Shown one piece after another: positions 44,644 through 54,871 of a stretch of DNA of 64,000 nt (position 1 is the first letter of the stretch; the number at the start of each line of letters is the position of its first letter). The position numbers were made by a program, and so were the translations under genes. Location of the stretch: assembly GCF_007049795.1 (NCBI RefSeq), contig NZ_SCFY01000006.1, forward strand, positions 124,001 through 188,000, written 5' to 3'. Under the pieces are notes generated by a model. The model was not told the DNA's origin. It searched no databases and saw nothing but the letters and a program-made list of their open reading frames with translations. Source of the stretch: Ectopseudomonas mendocina. Lineage in GTDB: Bacteria; Pseudomonadota; Gammaproteobacteria; Pseudomonadales; Pseudomonadaceae.

Positions 44644-46035
44644 GTGACAGACGCCTCCTCCCCTACACCCTTCCAACGCCTCTGGCTCAGCGAGACCATT
44701 CGCCTGCGCGAAGACCATGCCGGCCCGCTCGAAGACAGCGAGGCCAATCGCCTGGCTCGTGCCGAGCAGGTTGAACTGGCCGAGCGCATCCAGCATCGCG
44801 CCCTGCACCTGGCCCGCCGTGATGGTCAGTGGCAGGCTTTGCTGCACTGGCTGCAAGGTGCACGCCTGGCCGGTGGGCTGCTAGCGCTGCTGGCCCTGCT
44901 CAGCGGCTTCGGCCTGGCCTTCGCGGCGCTGGGTGACGGGCGCCACCCCGTCAATGTGTTCTGGGCACTGGGCAGTCTGCTTGGGCTCAACCTGCTGATG
45001 CTGCTCGGCTGGCTGCTGGGCCTGCTGTTGACCCGTGATCACCCTGGCGCGCTCGGCCGCCTGTGGCTGTGGCTCAGTGAAAAACTGGCACGCGACGCCA
45101 GCGCCGCGCAGTTAGCCCCGGCCCTGCTGCTGATGCTGCAACGCCAGCGCCTGACCCACTGGGGCCTGGGCCTGATGGTCAACGGCTTGTGGACGCTGGC
45201 CATGCTCGCGGCATTGGTCACCCTGCTGTTGCTGCTCGCCACCCGCCGCTACGGCTTCGTCTGGGAAACCACCATTCTTGGTGGCGACACCTTCATCGCC
45301 CTGACCCAGGCCATCGGCGCCCTGCCCGCGCTGCTCGGCTTCAGCCTGCCAGACATCGACGTCATTCGCGCCAGCGGCGATGCCGCCATCGCCAGCGAAG
45401 CAGCCCGGCAGAGCTGGGCCGGCTGGCTGGTCGGCGTGGTGCTGGTCTACGGCCTGCTGCCGCGCCTGCTGCTGATGCTGCTGTGCCTATGGCGCTGGCA
45501 GTCCGGCAAAGGCGCCCTGTGCCTGGATCTCGACCTGCCCGGCTATGGCCTGCTGCGCCAACGCCTGCAACCGGACAGCGAACGCCTGGGCATCTGCGAC
45601 CTGGCGCCCGCCGCCCTGCACCAACCGCAAGGCGGCGCCAGCGCGCAACCTGGCAGCGGCGCGCTGCTGCTCGGCATCGAACTGGACGAGCGCCGCCCCT
45701 GGCCGCCTGCGTCGCTGCCCAAGGGTGTGGCCGATGCCGGGGTGATCGACAGCCGCGAACAGCGCCGTCAGTTACTCGAACAGCTGACCCGCTTCCCGCC
45801 CGAACGCCTGGCCATCGCCTGCGACCCGCGCCGCTCACCGGATCGTGGCACCTTGGCGCTGATCGGCGAACTGGCGCGCTCGGCCTCGGCCACGCGCATC
45901 TGGCTGCTGCCGCCGACACCCGGTGAGAGCCTGGACAGTGCGCGCCTGACGGACTGGCATAAGGCGATCGCCAGCCTGGAGCTGCAGCATGGCGATACGG
46001 CGCCGCTGAACTGGCTGGAGAGCGGACATGACTGA
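44644..46035 (+). CDS. DUF2868 domain membrane protein
   Basis: About 463 residues from GTG 44644 (468 from ATG 44629). The GTG is favoured because the ATG lies 3 bases after the hairpin, leaving no room for a ribosome site. It has four to six hydrophobic segments (around 80-125, 165-195 and 260-285), then a soluble C-terminal part with RFPPERLAIACDPRRSPDRGTLALIGELARSA. The family is unstudied and nearly always sits next to the DUF3482 GTPase, as here. The stop overlaps the next start by 8 bases. Confidence 0.8.
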   Translation: MTDASSPTPFQRLWLSETIRLREDHAGPLEDSEANRLARAEQVELAERIQHRALHLARRDGQWQALLHWLQGARLAGGLLALLALLSGFGLAFAALGDGRHPVNVFWALGSLLGLNLLMLLGWLLGLLLTRDHPGALGRLWLWLSEKLARDASAAQLAPALLLMLQRQRLTHWGLGLMVNGLWTLAMLAALVTLLLLLATRRYGFVWETTILGGDTFIALTQAIGALPALLGFSLPDIDVIRASGDAAIASEAARQSWAGWLVGVVLVYGLLPRLLLMLLCLWRWQSGKGALCLDLDLPGYGLLRQRLQPDSERLGICDLAPAALHQPQGGASAQPGSGALLLGIELDERRPWPPASLPKGVADAGVIDSREQRRQLLEQLTRFPPERLAIACDPRRSPDRGTLALIGELARSASATRIWLLPPTPGESLDSARLTDWHKAIASLELQHGDTAPLNWLESGHD

Positions 46036-47410
46036 GCCACTGAAACTGGCCCTGGTCGGCCACACCAACGTCGGCAAAACCTCGCTGTTGCGCACCCTGA
46101 CCCGCGACGTCGACTTCGGCGAAGTCTCGCCCCGCGCCAGCACCACCCGCCATGTCGAAGGTGCGCGCCTGTCGGTGGATGGCCAGGCGCTGCTGGAGCT
46201 GTACGACACCCCCGGCCTGGAAGACGCCATCGCCCTGCTCGACTACCTGGAGCGTCTCGACCGCCCCGGCGAGCGGCTGGACGGCCCGGCACGTCTGGCG
46301 CGTTTTCTCGAAGGCAGCGAAGCACGCCAGCGCTACGAACAGGAAGCCAAGGTACTGCGCCAGTTGCAGGCCTCCGATGCCGGTCTCTACGTGATCGACG
46401 TGCGCGAGCCGGTACTGGCCAAGTACCGCGACGAGCTGGCGATACTGACCATGTGCGGCCGGCCGCTACTGCCGGTGCTGAACTTCGTCGCCAGCGCCAG
46501 CCACCGCGAAGCAGAGTGGCGCGAAGCCCTGGCCCGCCTCGGCCTGCATGCCCTGGTGGCGTTCGACAGCGTGGCACCACCTGCAGACGGTGAACGACGT
46601 CTGTACGAAAGCCTGGCCCTGCTACTGGAGCGTTCGCGCCCGCAGCTGCAACGACTGATCGAGGATCACGAAGCCCAGCGCCAGGCCCGTCGCCAGGCCG
46701 GCAACCGTCTGATCGCCGAGCTGCTGATCGACTGCGCCGCGTGCCGCCGCAGCGTCGCCGCCCAACCCGTGCTGGAACAGGGCGCCATCAGCGAGCTGCG
46801 CACGGCCATTCGCCAGCGCGAGCAGCGTTGCGTCGAGGCCCTGCTACGCCTGTACGCTTTCCGCAGCAGTGACGCCAAAGCGGCTGACCTGCCGCTGCTC
46901 GACGGCCGCTGGGGCGACGACCTGTTCAACCCGGAAACGCTGAAGCAGCTGGGCATCAAGGTCGGTGGCGGCATGGCGGCCGGCGCCGCCACGGGCGTCG
47001 GCGTCGACCTGCTGGTCGGCGGCCTCACCATGGGCACAGCTGCCGCATTGGGCGCAGTGATCGGCGGCAGCGCGCAGACCCTGCGTAACTACGGGGAGCG
47101 CTTGAAGGGAAAACTCAAGGGCCAGCGCGAACTGACCGTCGACGACGCCGTGCTGCGCCTGCTCGCCCTGCGTCAGCAGCAATTGCTGGCCGTACTGGAC
47201 GTGCGCGGACACGCCGCGATGGACGCCATCAGCCTCAACGCCCCGCAGGAAACCCTGTGGCGTCAGGGCAAGCTGCCCGCACCACTGAACGTGGCGCGCG
47301 CTCACCCGCAATGGTCGTCACTGAACCCAGGCGCACGCCTGGAAGAGGCCGAGCGCGCCGAACAGGTAGAGCGCCTGCGCAGCGACCTTTCCATGCAACC
47401 GGTGGGCTGA
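46028..47410 (+). CDS. GTPase with C-terminal DUF3482 domain
   Basis: A 460-residue P-loop GTPase: G1 GHTNVGKTS (11-19), G3 DTPGLED, while the G4 NKxD position reads LNFV and appears degenerate. The C-terminal DUF3482 part contains a glycine-rich hydrophobic hairpin (GGGMAAGAATGVGVDLLVGGLTMGTAAALGAVIGG) that probably enters the membrane. With the DUF2868 partner it forms an uncharacterised membrane GTPase pair. Confidence 0.87.
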   Translation: MTEPLKLALVGHTNVGKTSLLRTLTRDVDFGEVSPRASTTRHVEGARLSVDGQALLELYDTPGLEDAIALLDYLERLDRPGERLDGPARLARFLEGSEARQRYEQEAKVLRQLQASDAGLYVIDVREPVLAKYRDELAILTMCGRPLLPVLNFVASASHREAEWREALARLGLHALVAFDSVAPPADGERRLYESLALLLERSRPQLQRLIEDHEAQRQARRQAGNRLIAELLIDCAACRRSVAAQPVLEQGAISELRTAIRQREQRCVEALLRLYAFRSSDAKAADLPLLDGRWGDDLFNPETLKQLGIKVGGGMAAGAATGVGVDLLVGGLTMGTAAALGAVIGGSAQTLRNYGERLKGKLKGQRELTVDDAVLRLLALRQQQLLAVLDVRGHAAMDAISLNAPQETLWRQGKLPAPLNVARAHPQWSSLNPGARLEEAERAEQVERLRSDLSMQPVG

Positions 47411-47438
47411 AGCGGAAAAACGCCCAGCCCCCGCTTGC

Positions 47439-48233
47439 CTACACTGCCACCGGCGCCTTGATATGCGGGTGCGCTTCGTAACCCACCAGTTCGAAGTCCT
47501 CGAATTTGAAGGCCAACAGGTCCTTCACCTCGGGATTGAGCTTCATGGTCGGCAGCGGCAGCGGCTGGCGGGTCAGCTGCAGGTCGGTCTGCTCGATATG
47601 GTTGGCGTACAGGTGGCAGTCGCCGCCGGTCCAAATGAACTCACCCGGCTGCAAGCCGCAGACCTGCCCCACCATCAGCGTCAGCAGCGCATAACTGGCG
47701 ATGTTGAAAGGCACGCCGAGGAAGATGTCGGCCGAACGCTGATAGAGCTGACAGCTGAGCTTGCCGTCGGCGACGTAGAACTGGAACAGCGCGTGGCACG
47801 GTGGCAGCGCCATCTGCTCGACCAGCGCGGGGTTCCAGGCCGAGACGATCAGGCGACGCGAGTCCGGGTTCTTCTTGATCATCTCGATCAGCTTGGCGAT
47901 CTGATCGATGGACTCGCCGTTGGGCGCCGGCCAGCTGCGCCACTGGTAACCGTAGACGGGGCCCAGGTTGCCGTTCTCGTCGGCCCACTCATCCCAGATG
48001 CTGACGCCGTTGTCTTTGAGGTACTTGATGTTGGTGTCACCCTGCAGGAACCACAGCAGCTCGTGGATGATCGAGCGCAGGTGGCACTTCTTGGTGGTGA
48101 CGATGGGGAAGCCATCTGCCAGGTCGAAGCGCATCTGGTAGCCGAACACGCTGTAGGTGCCGGTGCCGGTGCGATCTTCCTTGAAGGTCCCATGCTCGCG
48201 CACGTGGCGCATCAGGTCGAGGTACTGTTTCAT
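47439..48233 (-). CDS. thyA: Thymidylate synthase
   Basis: A 264-residue enzyme making dTMP from dUMP with methylenetetrahydrofolate. The catalytic cysteine is in [32 protein letters not shown] and HLYANHIEQ are conserved substrate motifs. ATG 48233 gives [15 protein letters not shown]; the frame continues upstream over lgt but those starts are not credible. It overlaps the lgt stop by one base (TGATG). Its product consumes the folate that FolA regenerates. Confidence 0.97.
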   Translation of the reverse strand: MKQYLDLMRHVREHGTFKEDRTGTGTYSVFGYQMRFDLADGFPIVTTKKCHLRSIIHELLWFLQGDTNIKYLKDNGVSIWDEWADENGNLGPVYGYQWRSWPAPNGESIDQIAKLIEMIKKNPDSRRLIVSAWNPALVEQMALPPCHALFQFYVADGKLSCQLYQRSADIFLGVPFNIASYALLTLMVGQVCGLQPGEFIWTGGDCHLYANHIEQTDLQLTRQPLPLPTMKLNPEVKDLLAFKFEDFELVGYEAHPHIKAPVAV

Positions 48234-49033
48234 CAGACGGCTCCTTGTACGGACTGGCGCTTGTAGGCATAGGCGATCAGGCCGATACCGCCGAGAATCA
48301 TCGGCAGGCAGAGAATCTGGCCCATGGTCAGCCAGCCCCAGGCTAGGTAGCCAAGCTGGGCATCGGGTACGCGGACGAACTCGACGATGAAGCGGAACAC
48401 CCCGTAGCAGGCGGCGAACATGCCGGAAACGGCCATGGTCGGGCGCGGTTTGCGCGAGTAGAACCAGAGGATGGTGAACAGCGCCACGCCTTCCAGGGCG
48501 AACTGGTAGAGCTGCGACGGATGACGCACCAACTGCTGCGGGTCGGTAGGGAAGATCATCGCCCAAGGCACGTCGCTGGCCTTGCCCCACAACTCGGCGT
48601 TGATGAAGTTACCGATGCGCCCGGCACCCAGACCGATCGGCACCAGCGGTGCGATGAAGTCCATCAGCTCGAAGAAGCTCTTGCCGTTGCGCTTGCCGAA
48701 CCACCAGGTCGCCAGCATCACCCCGATCAGGCCGCCATGGAAGGACATACCGCCCTCCCAAACCCGCAGGATCTTCGCCGGTTCGGCGATATAGGCGGCA
48801 AAATCATAGAAAAATACATAGCCCAGACGCCCACCGAGAATCACCCCCATGGCCACCCAGAACACCAGGTCGGACAGCTTGTCCTTGGTCCAGGTCGCAT
48901 CGAAACGCTCCAGCCGGCGCGATGCCAGTAGCCAGGCACCACCGATGCCGACCAGGTACATCAGGCCGTACCAATGGATTTTCAGGGGGCCGAGGGCAAT
49001 GGCCACCGGGTCGATCTGCGGATAAGGCAGCAT
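48233..49033 (-). CDS. lgt: Prolipoprotein diacylglyceryl transferase
   Basis: A 266-residue polytopic inner-membrane enzyme that adds diacylglycerol to the lipobox cysteine of prolipoproteins, including several encoded in this window (for example the M16 partner). The HGGLIG and [14 protein letters not shown] signatures are present. It is translationally coupled to thyA. Confidence 0.96.
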   Translation of the reverse strand: MLPYPQIDPVAIALGPLKIHWYGLMYLVGIGGAWLLASRRLERFDATWTKDKLSDLVFWVAMGVILGGRLGYVFFYDFAAYIAEPAKILRVWEGGMSFHGGLIGVMLATWWFGKRNGKSFFELMDFIAPLVPIGLGAGRIGNFINAELWGKASDVPWAMIFPTDPQQLVRHPSQLYQFALEGVALFTILWFYSRKPRPTMAVSGMFAACYGVFRFIVEFVRVPDAQLGYLAWGWLTMGQILCLPMILGGIGLIAYAYKRQSVQGAV

Positions 49034-49043
49034 CCAGGACTCC

Positions 49044-49826
49044 TTAGATGAAAAAACTCAGGCCCACACTGAACAGCAGCAGGGCGAACAGACGCTTGAG
49101 CAACAGTGGCGACAGGCGATGGGCCAGGCGCGCACCAAAACGGGCAAAGAACATGCTGGTCACTGCGATGCCCAGCAATGCCGGGAGGTACACGAAACCG
49201 ACACTCCACGGCGGCAGATGCGCATTCCCCCAGCCGGTGAACATGAAACTCAGCGCACCAGCGATGGCGATCGGCAATCCACAAGCCGCCGAGGTTGCCA
49301 CCGCCTGTTGGATCGGCACGCTGCGCCAGACCAGATAGGGCACGGTCAACGAACCACCACCGATTCCGAAAATTGCCGAGGCCCAGCCAATCACTCCGCC
49401 GGCCACCGTCAGCGCCGGCTTGCCTGGGACATCGCGGCTGGCCTTGGGTTTCAGGTCCAGCGCCATCTGCACCGCCACGACAATGGCGAACGTACCGATG
49501 ATCTTCTGCAACAACGGCCCCTGGATCAACGCCGCCGTCATCGCACCTAACGCTGCACCGAGCAGGATACCGACGGCCAGCCAACGAAACAGCGGCCAAC
49601 GCACCGCGCCGTTGCGATGATGTTCGAGCAACGAATTGATCGAGGTGAATACGATGGTCGCCAGGGACGTGCCCACTGCCAGATGGGTGAGGATTTCCGT
49701 TGCCATTCCCTGGGAGGTGAAGCTCAACACCAGCACCGGCACGATGATCAGGCCGCCACCCACGCCGAACAGGCCGGCCAGCACACCGGCAGCCGAACCC
49801 AGCACCAGATAGAGCAGCAGTTCCAT
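49044..49826 (-). CDS. TauE/SafE family permease
   Basis: A 260-residue protein with seven to eight hydrophobic segments and duplicated motifs ([19 protein letters not shown] and [16 protein letters not shown]), as in the sulfite/sulfonate exporter family. ATG 49826 follows GGGGGTGTCG; upstream in-frame starts precede the first helix with unlikely residues. It is 10 bases upstream of lgt on the same strand, so probably one operon with lgt-thyA. The substrate is unknown. Confidence 0.87.
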   Translation of the reverse strand: MELLLYLVLGSAAGVLAGLFGVGGGLIIVPVLVLSFTSQGMATEILTHLAVGTSLATIVFTSINSLLEHHRNGAVRWPLFRWLAVGILLGAALGAMTAALIQGPLLQKIIGTFAIVVAVQMALDLKPKASRDVPGKPALTVAGGVIGWASAIFGIGGGSLTVPYLVWRSVPIQQAVATSAACGLPIAIAGALSFMFTGWGNAHLPPWSVGFVYLPALLGIAVTSMFFARFGARLAHRLSPLLLKRLFALLLFSVGLSFFI

Positions 49827-49954
49827 CGACACCCCCGAAAACAAAGCGGCATGGTAGCGGAAATGCCCACTCAACGGCATACGGGTCGACGGAACGGTTG
49901 CCGCCCCAGGCTGAGCTCGCTAGCCTGCCAGACTCCGCCACCGGAGGAATCCGC

Positions 49955-50698
49955 ATGTGTCTGATCGTCTTTGTCTGGCAGCCCGAAAACTCGACGGTGC
50001 TGCGCCTTGCAGCCAATCGCGACGAGTTCTACGAGCGCCCCAGCGCCGCACTGGGTGAATGGCAGGACGCCCCTGGCGTATTCGCCGGCCGCGACCTGCA
50101 GGCCGGCGGCACCTGGCTCGGCGTTACTGCGCAAGGTCGCTTCGCGGCGCTGACCAACATCCGCGACCCCTGGCAAAAAGCCGGGCCGCGCTCACGCGGC
50201 GCGCTGACGGCTGACTACCTGCTGGGCCAGGAGTCGGCACCGGCCTATCTCGACAGAATCATGCGCGACTCGGCAGCCCATGCCGGGTTCAACCTGCTGG
50301 TTGGCGACCGCCACCAGCTCTGGCACTTCAACTCTGCGGAAGGCCGGCCCCGGCAACTGCAGAGCGGCATCTACGGCATGTCCAATGCCAATCTCGACAC
50401 GCCCTGGCCGAAGCTGCTGCGTGCCAAGAATGCCTTGAGCGATCAAGTCGAGAGCGAGGATGAAGCACTACTGGGGCTGCTGAGCGACAGTAGCCAGCCG
50501 GACGATCAGCTGCTGCCGGATACGGGCGTGGGGTTGGCCACGGAGCGCCTGCTGTCGAGCGTCTTCATCGCCAGCGCCGCCTATGGCACTCGCGCCAGCA
50601 CGGTGCTGAGCCTTGAGCACAATGGCGGCTGGAGCATCATCGAGCGCAGCTTCGGCCCGCATGGCGCCGTACTCGACGAGGTCGCCTTAAGCGGGTAA
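49955..50698 (+). CDS. NRDE family (TANGO2-like) protein
   Basis: A 247-residue protein starting MCLIVFVW with AANRDEFYERP, the NRDE signature, and GTWLGVTAQGRFAALTN. The family has an Ntn-hydrolase-like fold with an N-terminal cysteine after Met removal. The eukaryotic relative TANGO2 has been linked to heme trafficking. ATG 49955 follows GGAGGA. The bacterial role is unknown. Confidence 0.88.
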   Translation: MCLIVFVWQPENSTVLRLAANRDEFYERPSAALGEWQDAPGVFAGRDLQAGGTWLGVTAQGRFAALTNIRDPWQKAGPRSRGALTADYLLGQESAPAYLDRIMRDSAAHAGFNLLVGDRHQLWHFNSAEGRPRQLQSGIYGMSNANLDTPWPKLLRAKNALSDQVESEDEALLGLLSDSSQPDDQLLPDTGVGLATERLLSSVFIASAAYGTRASTVLSLEHNGGWSIIERSFGPHGAVLDEVALSG

Positions 50699-50708
50699 GC
50701 AGCGCGGT

Positions 50709-50771
50709 GGGAGCGAGCCTTGCTCGCGAATCCTGGGGCACAAAAGCTTCGCGAGCAGAGCTCGCTCCTAC
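50709..50771. repeat. REP-like palindrome
   Basis: GGGAGCGAGC and GCTCGCTCC are outer arms around TTGCTCGCGAA...TTCGCGAGCA, a two-part inverted repeat in the 80-base gap between the NRDE gene (+) and ptsP (-), which converge here. Confidence 0.75.
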
Positions 50772-50778
50772 AGACGAA

Positions 50779-53058
50779 TCAGGCCTGGATATTGGACGCC
50801 GGATTGATCACCCGGCCCAGGCCGAGATTGCGCAACGCCAGGTGCAGGGTGCTGTAGATCAGGTGCGGGTTGTCCATGCTCATCACCTGGCCCAACAGTT
50901 CCTTGGCCTTGCTCTGGGTGACCTGCCGCAGTAGCCATTTCACCTTGGGCAGGTTGGTGGCGTTCATCGACAGCGAATCGAAGCCCATGGCCAGCAGCAG
51001 CACGGCCGCCGCCGGATCCCCGGCCATCTCGCCGCAGATGCTCACCGGCTTGCCTTCGAGATGCGCGTCGTTGACCACCTTCTGCAGCGCCTGCAGCACC
51101 GCCGGATGGAGGAAGTCGTAGAGATCGGCCACACGCGGGTTGTTACGATCCACCGCCAACAGGTACTGGGTCAGGTCATTGGAACCCACCGAGAGGAAAT
51201 CCACCTGCCGCGCCAGCTCGCGGGTCTGGTACACCGCTGCGGGAATTTCAATCATCAGGCCGATGGGCGGCAGCGGTACATCGGTGCCTTCGTCACGCAC
51301 CTCGCCCCAGGCTCTGTGGATCAGGTGCAACGCCTCTTCCAACTCCTGAATGCCGGAAATCATCGGCAGCAGGATGCGCAGATTATTCAGCCCCTCGCTG
51401 GCCTTGAGCATGGCGCGGGTCTGCACCAGAAAGATTTCCGGATGGTCGAGCGTGACGCGGATACCGCGCCAGCCGAGGAAGGGGTTCTCTTCCTTGATCG
51501 GGAAATAGGACAGCGCCTTGTCACCACCGATATCCAGGGTGCGCATCGTCACCGGCAGCGGGTGGAAGGCCTGCAACTGTTCGCGGTAGGTAGCAAGCTG
51601 CTCCTTCTCGCTGGGGAAGCGCTCGTTGATCATGAACGGCACTTCGGTGCGATACAGGCCGACACCCTCGGCACCACGCTGCTGGGCACGGGCCACGTCG
51701 GCGAGCAGGCCGGTGTTGACCCACAGAGGCATGCGATGGCCATCGAGCGTTTCGCAGGGTAACGCACGCAGGGCGTCGAGGCCCTCGGTGAGCTGGCGCT
51801 CCTCCTCGACCACATCGGCGTACTGCTTGCTCAGCAGCTCGCTGGGGTTGGTGAAGACTTCGCCGTGGTAGCCGTCGACAATCAGTTTGATGCCGTCGAT
51901 CTTCGAATACGGCAGGTCGACCACGCCCATCACCGTGGGAATACCCATGGCGCGGGCGAAGATCGCCACATGGGAGTTGCCCGAACCGGTTACCGAGATC
52001 AGACCGACCAGCTTGCCTTCCGGGACTTCGCCAAGCATCGCCGGCGAAAGCTCCTCACTGACCAGAATGGTGTTGTCGGGATAGACCAGCGAGGTCTTGC
52101 GCTCTTCCTGCAGGTAGGCCAGCAGGCGGCGGCCCAAGTCGCGCACATCGCTGGCGCGCTCGCGCAGGTAAGCATCATCCATCAATTCGAAGCGCTTGAC
52201 GTGGTCGAGCACCACCTGGCGCAAGGCGCCCTGCGCCCACTGGCCGGTGCGGATGATCTTGCGCACCTCGTTACCCAGTGCGGCGTCCTCGAGCATCATC
52301 AGGTAAACGTCGAATAGCGCGCGCTCTTCCTTGCGCAGTTGGGTGGCGAGCTTCTCGGACAGCTCCTGCATGTCCTCGCGCACCCAACCCAGCGCCTTGT
52401 CGAACAGTTCCAGTTCGGCGGCGATGTCATCGACGCTTCGGTCTGGAACTACATTGAGATCGGCCGGGGGCAGCACCACGACAGCGGTTCCGACCGCTGC
52501 CCCCGGCGCACCCGGCACGCCGACGAACTTGGCCTCCTGCACGCCTTTGCCCTGGCGCCCCAGGCCACGAATCGAACCGGTCGCCTCGGCATGGGCGATG
52601 ACCCCGGCGAGCTGCGCGCTCATGGTGACCAGGAAGGCTTCTTCGCCCTCGTCGAACTGGCGACGCTCCTTCTGCTGCACGACGAGCACGCCCATCACGC
52701 GGCGGTGGTGGATGATCGGTGCACCGAGGAAGGATGCATAGCGCTCCTCGCCGGTCTCGGCGAAGTAGCGATAGCGCGGGTGGCCTGCGGCATCTTCGAG
52801 GTTCAGGGGTTCCTCGCGGCTACCGACCAGGCCGACCAGACCCTCGCTGGGCGCCATGCTGACCTTACCGATGGAGCGCTTGTTGAGGCCGTCGGTGGCC
52901 ATCAATACGAAACGGTTACTTTCCGGATCGAGCAGGTAGACCGAGCAGACCTGACTGCCCATCGCCTCCTTCACCCGTTGCACAATGATCGTCAATGCCG
53001 CCTTGAGATCCTTGGCGGCATTCACTTCCTGGACGATCTTGCGCAGCGTATTGAGCAT
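50779..53058 (-). CDS. ptsP: Phosphoenolpyruvate-protein phosphotransferase of the nitrogen PTS (EI-Ntr)
   Basis: 759 residues. An N-terminal GAF domain (about 1-150, LNTLRKIVQEVNAAKDLKAALTIIV) is followed by the EI domain, with the phosphorylated histidine in GSGNSHVAIFARAMGIPTVMG and PEP-site motifs RTLDIGGDKALSYF and GEMAGDPAA. It passes phosphate from PEP to NPr and EIIA-Ntr in nitrogen and potassium regulation. It follows rppH by 18 bases. Confidence 0.96.
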   Translation of the reverse strand: MLNTLRKIVQEVNAAKDLKAALTIIVQRVKEAMGSQVCSVYLLDPESNRFVLMATDGLNKRSIGKVSMAPSEGLVGLVGSREEPLNLEDAAGHPRYRYFAETGEERYASFLGAPIIHHRRVMGVLVVQQKERRQFDEGEEAFLVTMSAQLAGVIAHAEATGSIRGLGRQGKGVQEAKFVGVPGAPGAAVGTAVVVLPPADLNVVPDRSVDDIAAELELFDKALGWVREDMQELSEKLATQLRKEERALFDVYLMMLEDAALGNEVRKIIRTGQWAQGALRQVVLDHVKRFELMDDAYLRERASDVRDLGRRLLAYLQEERKTSLVYPDNTILVSEELSPAMLGEVPEGKLVGLISVTGSGNSHVAIFARAMGIPTVMGVVDLPYSKIDGIKLIVDGYHGEVFTNPSELLSKQYADVVEEERQLTEGLDALRALPCETLDGHRMPLWVNTGLLADVARAQQRGAEGVGLYRTEVPFMINERFPSEKEQLATYREQLQAFHPLPVTMRTLDIGGDKALSYFPIKEENPFLGWRGIRVTLDHPEIFLVQTRAMLKASEGLNNLRILLPMISGIQELEEALHLIHRAWGEVRDEGTDVPLPPIGLMIEIPAAVYQTRELARQVDFLSVGSNDLTQYLLAVDRNNPRVADLYDFLHPAVLQALQKVVNDAHLEGKPVSICGEMAGDPAAAVLLLAMGFDSLSMNATNLPKVKWLLRQVTQSKAKELLGQVMSMDNPHLIYSTLHLALRNLGLGRVINPASNIQA

Positions 53059-53076
53059 GCTCGATTGGGGTCCGTA

Positions 53077-53556
53077 TCAGTCGCGCACTATCAGGCGCGG
53101 GGCGAGTTCCTTGAGCGCACGGCGATACACCTCGCGCTTGAATGTGACCACCTGACCCAGCGGGTACCAGTAACTGACCCAGCGCCAACCATCGAATTCG
53201 GGCTTGCCGGTCAGGTCCATGCGTACGCGGTCTTCAGCTCCGGTCAGACGCAGCAGAAACCACTTCTGCTTCTGTCCGATGCACAGCGGCTGGCTGTGCG
53301 TGCGCACCAGACGCTGCGGCAAACGATAACGCAACCAGCCTCGGGTGCAGGCGAGGATATTCACATCCTGCTCTTCGAGGCCAACCTCTTCATTCAGTTC
53401 ACGGTAAAGCGCCTCTTCCGGCGATTCACGATCATTAATGCCGCCCTGGGGAAACTGCCACGCATCCTGGTTGATACGCCTGGCCCAGAGCACCTGGCCG
53501 AAATCATTGGTCAGGATGATGCCGACATTCGGGCGGAAACCATCAGAATCGATCAC
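53077..53556 (-). CDS. rppH: RNA pyrophosphohydrolase
   Basis: A 159-residue Nudix enzyme that converts 5'-triphosphate RNA ends to monophosphate, triggering decay. The Nudix box spans 38-60 (G38, E44, R52-E53, E56-E57, G59) and is intact. The GTG start at 53556 gives [15 protein letters not shown], the family N-terminus; upstream in-frame starts are not supported. Operon with ptsP, as in other gammaproteobacteria. Confidence 0.96.
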   Translation of the reverse strand: MIDSDGFRPNVGIILTNDFGQVLWARRINQDAWQFPQGGINDRESPEEALYRELNEEVGLEEQDVNILACTRGWLRYRLPQRLVRTHSQPLCIGQKQKWFLLRLTGAEDRVRMDLTGKPEFDGWRWVSYWYPLGQVVTFKREVYRRALKELAPRLIVRD

Positions 53557-53700
53557 GGCAAGCAACCTCGTACACGCAAGTTCCGGCATTGTTCCACAAA
53601 GCCGGCGACAGCAGCAACGCGGGTTTAGGTGCAGTTTGAAACCCCCGGCAAAGCGGCTATTCTGGCGCGCCTCCCCTTTCCACAGAACAGGTAACGAACC

Positions 53701-54354
53701 GTGCGCTTGGCCCTTTTCGATCTCGACAACACCCTGCTGGCTGGCGACAGCGACCACAGCTGGGGCGAATTCGTCTGCCAGCGCGGCCTGGTCGACGCAG
53801 CCGAGTACCTCGCGCGCAACGATGCCTTCTATGCCGATTACTGTGCCGGCAAACTGGACGTAGTGGCCTATCAGAATTTCAGCCAGGCCATTCTCGGCCG
53901 CCACGATATGGCGCAACTCGCGCAGTGGCACCGCGAGTTCATGGCCGAGGTGATCGAGCCGATCATTCTGGCCAAGGGCGAGGCACTGCTGACCGAGCAC
54001 CGCGCCGCAGGTGACAAGCTGGTGATCATCACCGCCACCAACCGTTTCGTCACCGCGCCCATCGCCGAACGCCTGGGCGTGGAGACGCTGATCGCTACCG
54101 AATGCGGCATGCAGGACGGCCGCTATACCGGGCAGATCACCGGCACGCCGTGCTACCAGGACGGCAAGGTGACGCGGCTGAACGAGTGGCTGGCAGAGAC
54201 GGGGTACAACCTCGACGGGGCCTACTTCTATAGCGACTCACGCAATGACCTGCCGCTGCTCGAAGCGGTGGCCAATCCCGTGGCAGTCGACCCGGACGAC
54301 GTGCTGCGCGCCACCGCCACCGAACGCGGCTGGCCGGTGATCTCGCTGCGTTGA
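53701..54354 (+). CDS. HAD-superfamily phosphatase (SerB/HAD-IB type)
   Basis: A 217-residue hydrolase with motif I DLDNTL (nucleophile Asp), motif II ITATN, and motif [15 protein letters not shown]. It belongs to the HAD-IB subfamily of small-molecule phosphatases. The GTG start at 53701 gives [11 protein letters not shown] and follows GGTAACG. The substrate is unknown; histidinol-phosphatase-like activity has been assigned to some relatives. Confidence 0.9.
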   Translation: MRLALFDLDNTLLAGDSDHSWGEFVCQRGLVDAAEYLARNDAFYADYCAGKLDVVAYQNFSQAILGRHDMAQLAQWHREFMAEVIEPIILAKGEALLTEHRAAGDKLVIITATNRFVTAPIAERLGVETLIATECGMQDGRYTGQITGTPCYQDGKVTRLNEWLAETGYNLDGAYFYSDSRNDLPLLEAVANPVAVDPDDVLRATATERGWPVISLR

Positions 54355-54360
54355 GCGCCA

Positions 54361-54378
54361 CCGCCCTACGTAGGGCGG
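54361..54378. repeat. Perfect palindrome CCGCCCTAC/GTAGGGCGG
   Basis: An 18-bp perfect palindrome 6 bases after the HAD gene, sharing its GTAGGGCGG arm with the element at 54872-54923. It may be a fragment of the same repeat or a terminator for converging genes. Confidence 0.65.
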
Positions 54379-54412
54379 TCTCGCGAGCGAAGCGAGCAGC
54401 CCGCCGACCTGC

Positions 54413-54853
54413 TCAAGCCGGCTTGGCGCCCATCAACGCCATGATGGCGATCAGCAGTACCAGAATCAGCCCGGCATAGATCAGGCACAGACGCTTCAAC
54501 GCTGTTGGCGCTGGCGCATCACCCAGCGCACGCCAGACGGCCAGGCGACCGGCCAGCAGCAAACCCAGCAGCATCATCAGCGCATAGAGAATGCTGCCCA
54601 GCAGCAGCCAGGTCTGCCCCAGCGGCCAGCCGGCGGTGTCCACCAGCCAGTAGCCAGTGACCGGCAGGCTCAGCGCCAGCACGGCGAATGCTGGGAAGCT
54701 GAACAGCAGGGTCACGCGCAGTTTGCGCGCCAGCACGGCGGCATCGCCACCGCGCTGCGCCTTGAACAGCATGAATCCGTGGGCGATCAGGCCCAGCAGC
54801 AACAACACGCCTGGGGCGCTGTGGAGAATACGAACCAGCAAATAGTGTTCCAT
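54413..54853 (-). CDS. DUF2269-like membrane protein
   Basis: A 146-residue protein with four hydrophobic segments (about 5-27, 48-68, 80-103 and 118-140) and a conserved N-terminal histidine pattern (LLVRILHSAPGVLLLLGLIAHG). It resembles DUF2269 integral membrane proteins of unknown function. It lies downstream of ilvA on the same strand, beyond the strong hairpin. Confidence 0.7.
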   Translation of the reverse strand: MEHYLLVRILHSAPGVLLLLGLIAHGFMLFKAQRGGDAAVLARKLRVTLLFSFPAFAVLALSLPVTGYWLVDTAGWPLGQTWLLLGSILYALMMLLGLLLAGRLAVWRALGDAPAPTALKRLCLIYAGLILVLLIAIMALMGAKPA

Positions 54854-54871
54854 CGAGACTTCCTTTTTAGG

